This document shows, in pieces, positions 57,486 through 64,000 of a stretch of 64,000 nt of DNA; position 1 is the first letter of the stretch, and each line of letters starts with the position of its first letter. The notes beneath the pieces are model-generated. The model was not told where the DNA came from. It was given only the letters and a program-made list of their open reading frames with translations, and searched no databases. Source of the DNA: Variovorax jilinensis. Lineage in GTDB: Bacteria > Pseudomonadota > Gammaproteobacteria > Burkholderiales > Burkholderiaceae_C. A program made the translations under genes and the position numbers. Where the stretch lies: assembly GCF_030316885.1 (NCBI RefSeq), contig NZ_JASZYQ010000003.1:186001-250000 (forward strand). Reading direction: 5' to 3'.

Positions 57486-58850
57486 ATGAACCTGCGCAGC
57501 AAGATCGTCGCCCTGGCCGTGGCACCGCTGCTGGTCGCGCTGGTGCTGGTCTCGCTTGCGGTGCGGCATCAGGAACGCGATCTGGCGCAGCGCGAGAAGG
57601 CGCTGATCGAGAAGACCTACATGGCGCAGCGGCGCAGCGAACTGCGCAGCTACGTCGACCTGGCCGTGAGCATCGTGAAGCCGCTCTACGACGCCGGCCT
57701 CGACGACCCCGTCACGCGCGAGGAGGCGCTGCGCCGGCTGGCCGCGCTCGACTACGGCAGTGACGGCTACTTCTTCGTCTACGACATGCAGGGCCGCTCG
57801 CTGATGCATTCGCGCCAGCCGGAGCTGGTGGGGCAGACGCTCTGGGATCTGCGCGATTCGCAGGGCCGTGCCACCATCCAGGACCTGATCGCCCGGGCCC
57901 GCGAGGGCGGCGGCTTTGTCGAATACCAGTGGCGCAAGCCCTCGAGCGCGCAGCTGGCCCCCAAGCTCGGCTACGTCACCTCGCTGCCGCGCTGGGACTG
58001 GATGGTCGGCACCGGCCTGTACCTCGACGACATCGATGCCGCGATGCAGGCCCTCGACCGGCAGATGAACACCAACGTCACGACCACCATGCTCTGGATC
58101 GCCGGCATCGCCGCCCTGTGCCTGGGCGTCGTGAGCGCGGCGGGGCTGCTGCTCAATCTCAGCGAGCACCGGGTCTCCGAAGCGCGGCTGCGGCTGCTGG
58201 CGCGGCAGGTCGTGCAGTCGCAGGAGGACGAGCGTGCGCACCTCGCGCGCGAGCTGCACGACGGCACCAGCCAGACCCTGGTGTCGGCCAAGCTGCTGGT
58301 GGAATCCGGCGTCGATGCGCTCGAGCGCGCGCACGAGCCGGTGCCGCCGGTGCTCGGCAAGGCGCTTCAGCGGCTCAACGAATCGCTGGTGGAGGTAAGG
58401 CGCATCTCGCACCGGCTGCGCCCGGCACTGCTCGACACGCTGGGGCTGGCAGCGGCGCTCGAGCACCTGGGTGCGGAGTTCGGCGAGGAGGGCGGCGTGG
58501 CGGCCTCGGTCGGCATCGTCGGGCCGCCGCGCGAGCTGCCGCCCGAAGTCAAGACCGCGCTGTTCCGGGTCGCCCAGGAGGCGCTCACCAACGTGCGCAA
58601 GCATGCGCGGGCGCACCGGGTGCGCATCGTGCTGGCATTCGAGCCGCGCGGCGTCGGGCTCGAGATCAGCGACGACGGGATCGGCTTCGAGCCCGCGGCG
58701 ATCGATCTCGATCCGCGGCGCGGCATCGGACTGCGCAACATGCGCGAACGCGTGGCCGCGATCGGCGGCACGCTGGCCGTGCACGCCGACAGGGGCCGCG
58801 GCACGCACATCCGGGCCCAGGTGCCGGTGGTCGCGGAGGTGGCCGCATGA
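57486..58850 (+). CDS. Cache-domain sensor histidine kinase, NarL/HisKA_3 type
   Basis: A 454-aa membrane kinase. Helix 1 is about residues 7-26, then a periplasmic single-Cache domain (about 30-190, with YGSDGYFFVYD and LPRWDWMVGTGLYLDD), and helix 2 at about 201-224. The HisKA_3 dimerisation domain carries the phospho-acceptor His258 in ARELHDG. The HATPase domain follows, with RVAQEALTNVRKHA, DDGIGF and GIGLRNMRERV. Such Cache domains often bind small carboxylates. It overlaps the response-regulator gene by 4 nt and lies upstream of cstA, so pyruvate or a similar acid is a plausible signal (inference). Confidence 0.92.
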   Translation: MNLRSKIVALAVAPLLVALVLVSLAVRHQERDLAQREKALIEKTYMAQRRSELRSYVDLAVSIVKPLYDAGLDDPVTREEALRRLAALDYGSDGYFFVYDMQGRSLMHSRQPELVGQTLWDLRDSQGRATIQDLIARAREGGGFVEYQWRKPSSAQLAPKLGYVTSLPRWDWMVGTGLYLDDIDAAMQALDRQMNTNVTTTMLWIAGIAALCLGVVSAAGLLLNLSEHRVSEARLRLLARQVVQSQEDERAHLARELHDGTSQTLVSAKLLVESGVDALERAHEPVPPVLGKALQRLNESLVEVRRISHRLRPALLDTLGLAAALEHLGAEFGEEGGVAASVGIVGPPRELPPEVKTALFRVAQEALTNVRKHARAHRVRIVLAFEPRGVGLEISDDGIGFEPAAIDLDPRRGIGLRNMRERVAAIGGTLAVHADRGRGTHIRAQVPVVAEVAA

Positions 58851-59488
58851 CGGTCGCGCAGACCCCGGCGATCCGGCTGTTCCTGGTCGACGACCATCCG
58901 CTGGTGCGCGACGGCCTGCGCGCCCGCCTCGGTCCGCTGCCGGGCCTGGAGATCGTCGGCGAAGCCGGTGGCGGTGCCGAGGCGCTCGAGACCATCGCCG
59001 CCGCGCGACCGGACCTGGTGCTGGCCGACGTCGGCATGAAGGGCATGAGCGGCATCGCGCTGGCCGCGGAGCTGCAGGCCCGCCACGCCGGCATCAAGGT
59101 GCTGATGCTCAGCATGTACGACAACCCCGAATACGTGCAGCAGGCACTGCAGGCGGGCGCGCGCGGCTACGTGCTCAAGGACGCGCCGGCGGCCGAGATC
59201 GTGGCCGCGATCGAGGCGGTGGCGGCCGGCGGCACCTTCCTGAGCTCGGCCGTGTCGCACCGGCTGTTCGCGACCCGGGAGCCGCGGCCGCTGCTGACGC
59301 CGCGCGAGGCCGAGATCCTCTCCGCGCTGGGTCGCGGCGATTCGAGCAAGCAGATCGCGCGCGATCTCGGCCTCAGCGTGCGCACGGTCGAGGCGCACCG
59401 GCAGAGCATCAAGCGCCGGCTCGGGCTCGAGGGCCAGTCGGCGCTGATCAAGTACGCGGTGGAGCACGCGCGCGAGTTCAAGGACTGA
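58847..59488 (+). CDS. NarL/LuxR-type response regulator
   Basis: A 213-aa response regulator. The receiver domain has the acidic pair Asp15/Asp16, phospho-acceptor Asp61 in VLADVGMKGM and the conserved Lys in GYVLKDA. The C-terminal LuxR helix-turn-helix is LTPREAEILSALGRGDSSKQ and SVRTVEAHRQSIKRRL. It is the partner of the kinase it overlaps. An inverted repeat in the gap before cstA could be its binding site. Confidence 0.93.
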   Translation: MTVAQTPAIRLFLVDDHPLVRDGLRARLGPLPGLEIVGEAGGGAEALETIAAARPDLVLADVGMKGMSGIALAAELQARHAGIKVLMLSMYDNPEYVQQALQAGARGYVLKDAPAAEIVAAIEAVAAGGTFLSSAVSHRLFATREPRPLLTPREAEILSALGRGDSSKQIARDLGLSVRTVEAHRQSIKRRLGLEGQSALIKYAVEHAREFKD

Positions 59489-59505
59489 GTGCCACCTCCG
59501 GTCCT

Positions 59506-59522
59506 CTAGGGTTATCCCTTAG
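59506..59522. promoter_or_regulatory. Inverted repeat upstream of cstA, possible regulator site
   Basis: CTAGGG-TTAT-CCCTTAG, a near-perfect inverted repeat with a 4-nt spacer, lies 18 nt after the response-regulator stop and 93 nt before the cstA start. Its position suggests a binding site for the adjacent NarL-type regulator (inference). Confidence 0.45.
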
Positions 59523-59615
59523 GTGATGCTGCGCGGTCGGCCTGCGCGGTGCAACAGATGCGGCTGGAACGCGGCCTCGCGAAACTGCCGGGGTTCATCT
59601 TCCGGAGACATTCCC

Positions 59616-61682
59616 ATGCACAGCATCCGCCGCCACCTCGTGTGGCTCGTCGTGGCCGTGGTCGGCGCCTTCGCGCTCGGCACCGTGGCCCTCGCACGCG
59701 GCGAGGCCATCAACGCGCTCTGGATCGTGGTGGCTGCGATCTGCACCTACCTGATCGCCTACCGCTACTACAGCCTGTTCATCGCCGACACGGTGCTGCG
59801 CCTCGACGGCAGCCGCATGACGCCAGCCTACCGCCACAACGACGGCCTGGACTATGTGCCGACCGACAAGAACGTGCTGTTCGGCCACCACTTCGCGGCC
59901 ATCGCGGGTGCCGGACCGCTGGTCGGCCCGGTGCTGGCGGCGCAGATGGGCTATCTGCCCGGGCTGCTGTGGATCCTGGCCGGCGTGGTGTTCGCGGGTG
60001 CGGTGCAGGACTTCATCATCCTGTTCATCTCGACCCGACGCGACGGCCGCTCGCTCGGCGACCTGATCAAGCAGGAAATGGGCACCGTGCCCGGCATGAT
60101 CGCGCTGTTCGGCACCTTCATGATCATGATCATCATCCTGGCGGTGCTGGCCCTGATCGTGGTCAAGGCGCTGGCCGAATCGCCCTGGGGCACCTTCACG
60201 GTCGCGGCCACCATTCCCGTGGCGATCTTCATGGGCCTCTACCTGCGGTACATCCGTCCCGGCCGCATCGGCGAGATCTCGGTGATCGGCTTCGCACTGC
60301 TGATGCTGGCCATCTTCGGCGGCCAGGCCGTGAGCCAGAGCCCCACCTGGGCGCCGATGTTCACCTTCGACGGCAAGGCCCTCACGTGGATGCTGATCGG
60401 CTACGGCTTCATCGCCGCCAGCCTGCCCGTGTGGCTGCTGCTCGCGCCGCGCGACTACCTGTCGACCTTCCTCAAGATCGGCACCATCATCGCGCTGGCG
60501 ATCGGTATCGTGTTCGTGGCGCCGACGCTTCAGATGCCCGCGCTGACGCAGTTCGCGCAAGGCAACGGCCCGGTCTGGTCGGGCAACCTGTTCCCGTTCC
60601 TGTTCATCACCATCGCCTGCGGCGCGGTGTCGGGCTTCCACGCGCTGATCTCGTCGGGCACCACGCCCAAGATGCTCGACAACGAGAAGAACGCGCGCTA
60701 CATCGGCTACGGCGGCATGCTGGCCGAGTCCTTCGTCGCCGTGATGGCGCTGGTGGCGGCCTCGTGCATCGACCCGGGCGTCTATTTCGCGATGAACAGC
60801 CCGGCCGCACTGGTCGGCAGCACGCCCGAAGCGGTGGCGCAGGTGATCTCGGGATGGGGCTTCGCAGTCACGCCCGACATGCTCGTGCAGACCGCCAAGG
60901 ACGTCGGCGAGACCACGATCCTCGGTCGCGCGGGCGGCGCGCCGACGCTGGCCGTCGGCATGGCGCACATCCTGCACCAGGTGATCGGCGGCCAGGCCAT
61001 GATGGCCTTCTGGTACCACTTCGCGATCCTGTTCGAGGCGCTCTTCATCCTGACCGCGGTGGACGCCGGCACGCGCGCCGGCCGCTTCATGCTGCAGGAC
61101 CTGCTCGGCAGCTTCGTACCGGCCCTCAAGCGCACCGACTCGCTGCCGGCCAACCTGATCGCCACCTTCCTGTGCGTGGCCGCCTGGGGCTACTTCCTCT
61201 ACCAGGGCGTGGTCGATCCGCTCGGCGGCATCAATACGCTGTGGCCGCTGTTCGGCATCTCGAACCAGATGCTCGCCGCGGTGGCACTGATGCTCGGCAC
61301 GGTGGTGCTGTTCCGCATGAAGCGCGACCGCTACGCCTGGGTCACGATGGCGCCGGCGGCCTGGCTGCTGGTGTGCACGCTGACCGCGGGCTGGCTCAAG
61401 ATCTTCTCGTCCGATCCCAAGGTCGGCTTCCTCTCGCATGCATCGAAGTACGCCGAGGGCCTGGCCCAGGGCGTGCTGATCGCACCCGCGAAGACGCCCG
61501 AAGCCATGTCGCGCATCATCTTCAACGACCGGCTCGATGCGGCACTCTGTGCGATCTTCATCTTCGTGGTGCTGAGCGTGCTGGTCTACAGCGTGCGCAG
61601 CGTCTGGGCGGCGCGTTCGACCAACCAGCCGACCGCACGCGAGACGCCTTTCGAGCCGATGCCGGCAACGGCTGCGGCCTGA
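59616..61682 (+). CDS. cstA: Carbon starvation protein CstA / pyruvate transporter family
   Basis: A 688-aa inner-membrane protein with many transmembrane helices, near the length of E. coli CstA (701) and BtsT (716). Those transport pyruvate or peptides. Family hallmarks are YRYYSLFIADTVLRLD, DYVPTDKNVLFGHHFAAIAG (residues about 84-103) and FHALISSGTTPKMLDNE. TCCGGAGA precedes ATG 59616 and the frame is open upstream. The two-component pair upstream and ybdD downstream match the BtsSR/CstA-type arrangement. Confidence 0.94.
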   Translation: MHSIRRHLVWLVVAVVGAFALGTVALARGEAINALWIVVAAICTYLIAYRYYSLFIADTVLRLDGSRMTPAYRHNDGLDYVPTDKNVLFGHHFAAIAGAGPLVGPVLAAQMGYLPGLLWILAGVVFAGAVQDFIILFISTRRDGRSLGDLIKQEMGTVPGMIALFGTFMIMIIILAVLALIVVKALAESPWGTFTVAATIPVAIFMGLYLRYIRPGRIGEISVIGFALLMLAIFGGQAVSQSPTWAPMFTFDGKALTWMLIGYGFIAASLPVWLLLAPRDYLSTFLKIGTIIALAIGIVFVAPTLQMPALTQFAQGNGPVWSGNLFPFLFITIACGAVSGFHALISSGTTPKMLDNEKNARYIGYGGMLAESFVAVMALVAASCIDPGVYFAMNSPAALVGSTPEAVAQVISGWGFAVTPDMLVQTAKDVGETTILGRAGGAPTLAVGMAHILHQVIGGQAMMAFWYHFAILFEALFILTAVDAGTRAGRFMLQDLLGSFVPALKRTDSLPANLIATFLCVAAWGYFLYQGVVDPLGGINTLWPLFGISNQMLAAVALMLGTVVLFRMKRDRYAWVTMAPAAWLLVCTLTAGWLKIFSSDPKVGFLSHASKYAEGLAQGVLIAPAKTPEAMSRIIFNDRLDAALCAIFIFVVLSVLVYSVRSVWAARSTNQPTARETPFEPMPATAAA

Positions 61683-61687
61683 CCCTC

Positions 61688-61906
61688 ATGAAGAAGCCTA
61701 CTGCGGCCAGCCTCGGCGAGACCGGCCGCTACCTGGCCCGGTCGATGGCGCAGTCGCTGCGGCTGATGGTCGGGCTGCCCGACTACGACACCTACCTGAG
61801 CCACATGGCGCGCACCCACCCCGATCGCGAGCCGATGAGCTACGAAGCGTTCTTCAAGGAAAGGCTCGAGGCGCGCTACGGGGGCGGCAAGGGGCGCTGC
61901 TGCTGA
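61688..61906 (+). CDS. ybdD: YbdD/YjiX-family small protein
   Basis: A 72-aa cytoplasmic protein of the PF04328 family that regularly follows cstA. The core GLPDYDTYLSHMARTHPDREP and the C-terminal GGKGRCC are canonical, matching the RCC end of E. coli YbdD. It starts 5 nt after the cstA stop, so it is co-translated. Its role with the transporter is unknown. The convergent DUF1697 gene ends 3 nt beyond its stop. Confidence 0.93.
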   Translation: MKKPTAASLGETGRYLARSMAQSLRLMVGLPDYDTYLSHMARTHPDREPMSYEAFFKERLEARYGGGKGRCC

Positions 61907-61909
61907 GGC

Positions 61910-62425
61910 TCAGGCGGCTGCGCACTTCCTCACCGTCTCCCAGGTCCTGGTCGTCAGGCCGGTGCCGAAGGTCTTCTCGATCAGCGTCATGAACACGGGC
62001 CCGCGCGGGTTCGGCACATAGGCCGTGAAGACCTCCAGTCCGTCCATCGCGAGGATGCGCGCGCCATCGAGCTCGACCGGCAGCGGCAGCGTGGTTTCGG
62101 GCGGCGTGCGCAGGAAGGTCACGACGCGCTTGGCCCCGGGCGCAAGCCGGTGCGCGGCATACGGGTCTGCCTCGAGCAGCGCGCGCAGGGCCTCGACCGA
62201 ACGCACCAGCGTCGGAAAGCGCCGCCCGAGATGCTGTTCCATCGCCGCCTCGGCCCGGCGTTCGAGCGCGGCCCGCGCCATCGCGCGCGAATCGAACACC
62301 ACGTTGCCGCTCGACAGCACCGTCTTCACTTCGCTGAATCCCGCGCTTTCGAAACAGCCCTTGAGCGCCGGCATCCGGGCGTTCATCGGGCTCACGCCGC
62401 GAAGGAAGGCGACGTAGCGCGCCAC
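61910..62425 (-). CDS. DUF1697-family protein
   Basis: A 171-aa protein of unknown function. The family pattern VARYVAFLRGV then FESAGFSEVKTVLSSGNVVF is clear, and the C-terminus TFGTGLTTRTWETVRK matches the conserved DUF1697 end. The usual RGINVGG segment is altered to RGVSPMN here. The start is probably GTG 62425, 4 nt after the ygfZ stop with GAGGA beside it; no suitable ATG exists at the family N-terminus. Likely co-transcribed with ygfZ. Confidence 0.85.
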   Translation of the reverse strand: MARYVAFLRGVSPMNARMPALKGCFESAGFSEVKTVLSSGNVVFDSRAMARAALERRAEAAMEQHLGRRFPTLVRSVEALRALLEADPYAAHRLAPGAKRVVTFLRTPPETTLPLPVELDGARILAMDGLEVFTAYVPNPRGPVFMTLIEKTFGTGLTTRTWETVRKCAAA

Positions 62426-62429
62426 GTCC

Positions 62430-63359
62430 TCAGAGGTCTTCGAGCAGCGGGTAGGGCAGCGGCTCGACGGCCAGCGCGGGCCCGTCGGCCGCACGCGCAT
62501 GCAGACCGCCCGCGTCGAGCGCCGCGATCTGGATCGAGATCAGCGCCGCCCAGCCGCCGCCTGGTGCGGGCGCAGCCTGCGCCACCGTGCCGACCGGCTG
62601 TCCGGGATCGTTGGCCGCGAAGACCTCGTCGCCCGCGGCGAGTTCGGCATCGGCCTGAACGAGGTAGGTGCGGCGCTTGAGCGTGCCGCGGAACTGGCTG
62701 CGCGCGACGATCTCCTGGCCCGGGTAGCAGCCCTTCTTGAAATTGACGCCGCCCACCGACTCGTAGTTGATCATCTGCGGCACGAAGGTCTCGACCACCG
62801 GCGTCGTCAGCGTCACGATGCCGCTTCGGACCTCGCTCCATTGCCACGTGGCGGGGTCCATGGGCGCACCCTGCGGCGCGGGCGCGCCGGCCGGGGCGAT
62901 CCAGAGCGCGCGCGGCACGCCGTCGGCCGGATAGAGCGCCACGGCATGGGCTTCGCCGCCGTGCAGGGTGATGGCGGTGCCGGGCAGGGCCGAGGCGTCG
63001 ACGCCGTTGGCGGTCAGGGCGCTGCCGGCCAGGCCGTAGAGCGCGAAATCGGCGCTGGCGTCCGTCAGTTTCGCCTTGGCGCGCAGCACGTACATCGACA
63101 GCCGCTTCAGCGTCGCGGCCAGGATGTCGCGGCTCAAGACCAGCAGGATGCGCTCGGGCTCGGGCCGGATGCCGATGAAGCTCGCGATCGCCCGGCCCTT
63201 GGCGGTGCACAGTGCCGCGAGCCGGGCCTCGGAGGCACCGAGCAGCACGAAGTCCTGGGTCAGCTGGCCGTGCAGGAAGCTGGCGGCGTCGGGGCCTTCG
63301 GCGCGGATCACGCCGAGGTGGGAGAGGGCGGCAACGCCATTCGGAACGACTGAGGTCAT
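62430..63359 (-). CDS. ygfZ: Folate-binding protein YgfZ (iron-sulfur cluster maintenance)
   Basis: A 309-aa GcvT-like protein. The hallmark KGCYPGQEIVARSQFRG motif, containing the conserved cysteine, is present in the second half. YgfZ is a tetrahydrofolate-dependent factor for repair or assembly of certain Fe-S enzymes. ATG 63359 gives the usual start. It is divergent from mltG across 127 nt, an order I recall as common in betaproteobacteria, and DUF1697 follows on the same strand. Confidence 0.93.
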   Translation of the reverse strand: MTSVVPNGVAALSHLGVIRAEGPDAASFLHGQLTQDFVLLGASEARLAALCTAKGRAIASFIGIRPEPERILLVLSRDILAATLKRLSMYVLRAKAKLTDASADFALYGLAGSALTANGVDASALPGTAITLHGGEAHAVALYPADGVPRALWIAPAGAPAPQGAPMDPATWQWSEVRSGIVTLTTPVVETFVPQMINYESVGGVNFKKGCYPGQEIVARSQFRGTLKRRTYLVQADAELAAGDEVFAANDPGQPVGTVAQAAPAPGGGWAALISIQIAALDAGGLHARAADGPALAVEPLPYPLLEDL

Positions 63360-63486
63360 CGCTGAATTATCATGGTCGACCGTGTTCCGTTCGGCCCGCA
63401 GGGCTACCCGATTCCCGGCCGACTGCTTCCCGCCAACCCACCGCCAGCCCTTTTTCCCCGGAACTCCCGGAACCCACCCGGAACCC

Positions 63487-64000
63487 GTGCGCCGCTTCTT
63501 CCTCACACTTTTCCTGCTGGCCTCCGTGCTCGTCCTCGGGGCCGGCGCGGCGGGCCTCTGGTGGGTCAACCAGCCGCTCAAGCTGCCCGCGCCCAATGTC
63601 GACCTGTCGGTCGAGCCCGGCACCACGCCGCGCGGCATCGCGCAGGCGGTGGCCGATGCCGGCGTCGACGTGCCGCCGCAACTGCTCTACCTGTGGTTCC
63701 GCTTCTCGGGCCAGGACCGCCAGATGCGTGCCGGCAGCTACGAACTCGACCGTGGCGTCACGCCGCGCACGCTGCTCAGCATCCTGGTGCGCGGCGAGGA
63801 GGCGACCCGCAGCCTGGTGCTGGTCGAGGGCTGGAACTTCCGCCAGGTGCGCGCCGCGCTGGCCAAGGCCGAGCAGCTCAAGCCCGAAACCGCCGGCCGC
63901 AGCGACGAGGAACTGATGGCCCTGCTGGGCCGCCCTGGCGTGCATCCGGAAGGCCGCTTCTTCCCCGACACCTACACCTACTCGAAGGGCTCGACCGACG
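63487..64000 (+). CDS. mltG: Endolytic transglycosylase MltG, 5' part only
   Basis: The first 171 codons of an MltG/YceG-like murein lytic transglycosylase that cuts nascent glycan strands. The gene runs off the high-coordinate edge. An N-terminal transmembrane anchor (about residues 4-26) is followed by the LysM-like segment SVEPGTTPRGIAQAVADAGVD in part, MRAGSYEL and the start of the catalytic domain with EGRFFPDTYTY. The start is GTG 63487; another in-frame GTG lies at 63382, but the anchor position favours the later one. Confidence 0.92.
   Translation, partial: MRRFFLTLFLLASVLVLGAGAAGLWWVNQPLKLPAPNVDLSVEPGTTPRGIAQAVADAGVDVPPQLLYLWFRFSGQDRQMRAGSYELDRGVTPRTLLSILVRGEEATRSLVLVEGWNFRQVRAALAKAEQLKPETAGRSDEELMALLGRPGVHPEGRFFPDTYTYSKGSTD

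Noticed and set aside
61901..61906. Possible selenocysteine at the C-terminus of the YbdD-like protein (Cys-Cys then TGA)
   Set aside because: The RCC end is the ordinary family terminus, as in E. coli YbdD, and no SECIS-like hairpin was evident after the TGA.

Overview
The window is gene-dense, very GC-rich chromosomal DNA. It has no gene-free stretch over 300 bases, many ATGA-type stop/start overlaps, and long spurious open frames opposite real genes. Gene content and order suggest a betaproteobacterium of the Burkholderiales, most likely Comamonadaceae and Variovorax-like: a LIV-type ABC transporter embedded in acyl-CoA catabolism, a YgfZ gene divergent from mltG, and a two-component system beside cstA. 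No rRNA, tRNA, insertion sequence, prophage or CRISPR array was seen.

Layout. (1) 1-4116: the 5' part of selO (cut by the window edge), an AraC-type regulator, and a divergent secreted lipoprotein carboxylesterase. (2) 4274-24756: a 20-kb co-directional acyl-CoA catabolic region. It holds an acyl-CoA ligase, a LIV-type transporter (binding protein, two permeases, two ATPases), a bifunctional hydratase/dehydrogenase, a membrane-anchored M20 hydrolase of PM20D1 type, a thiolase, two hotdog thioesterases, two acyl-CoA dehydrogenases (one AidB-like), two SDRs, an MDR reductase and a GST. (3) 24809-28333: a Pqi-type lipid transport operon with PqiA split into two proteins. (4) 28375-38104: ogt, a Bcr-type and two DHA2-type MFS exporters, a modular peptidoglycan-hydrolase-like protein, an anchored alpha/beta hydrolase and a MocR regulator. 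(5) 38217-47227: a six-gene redox cluster of a di-heme lipoprotein, a GMC oxidoreductase, an orphan protein, a membrane protein with an internal duplication, a Dyp peroxidase and a catalase-fold protein lacking the distal histidine. (6) 47237-50542: a minus-strand DUF2239-MATE-GST operon with tandem operator-like repeats in its promoter, and a small membrane protein. (7) 50639-64000: tex, a patatin-like lipase, an iron-dependent alcohol dehydrogenase, an HSL-type esterase, a thioesterase-GNAT fusion, a sensor kinase/response regulator pair followed by cstA and ybdD, a DUF1697 gene, ygfZ and the start of mltG.

How the genes may work together. Region 2 reads as one route from uptake or release of an acyl substrate, through CoA activation and beta-oxidation, to thiolysis. 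The membrane-anchored M20 enzyme suggests N-acyl amino acids as a possible substrate, which is inference. The transporter's two ATPases carry complementary degenerate motifs (LivF Walker A lysine changed to arginine, LivG signature altered), as expected for one canonical and one degenerate ATP site. A short palindromic repeat between livM and livG forms a 29-codon frame that overlaps both neighbours.

Region 5 is the best candidate for an undescribed system: two heme-peroxidase-fold proteins, a flavin oxidoreductase, an exported di-heme protein and a duplicated membrane protein in one transcription unit.
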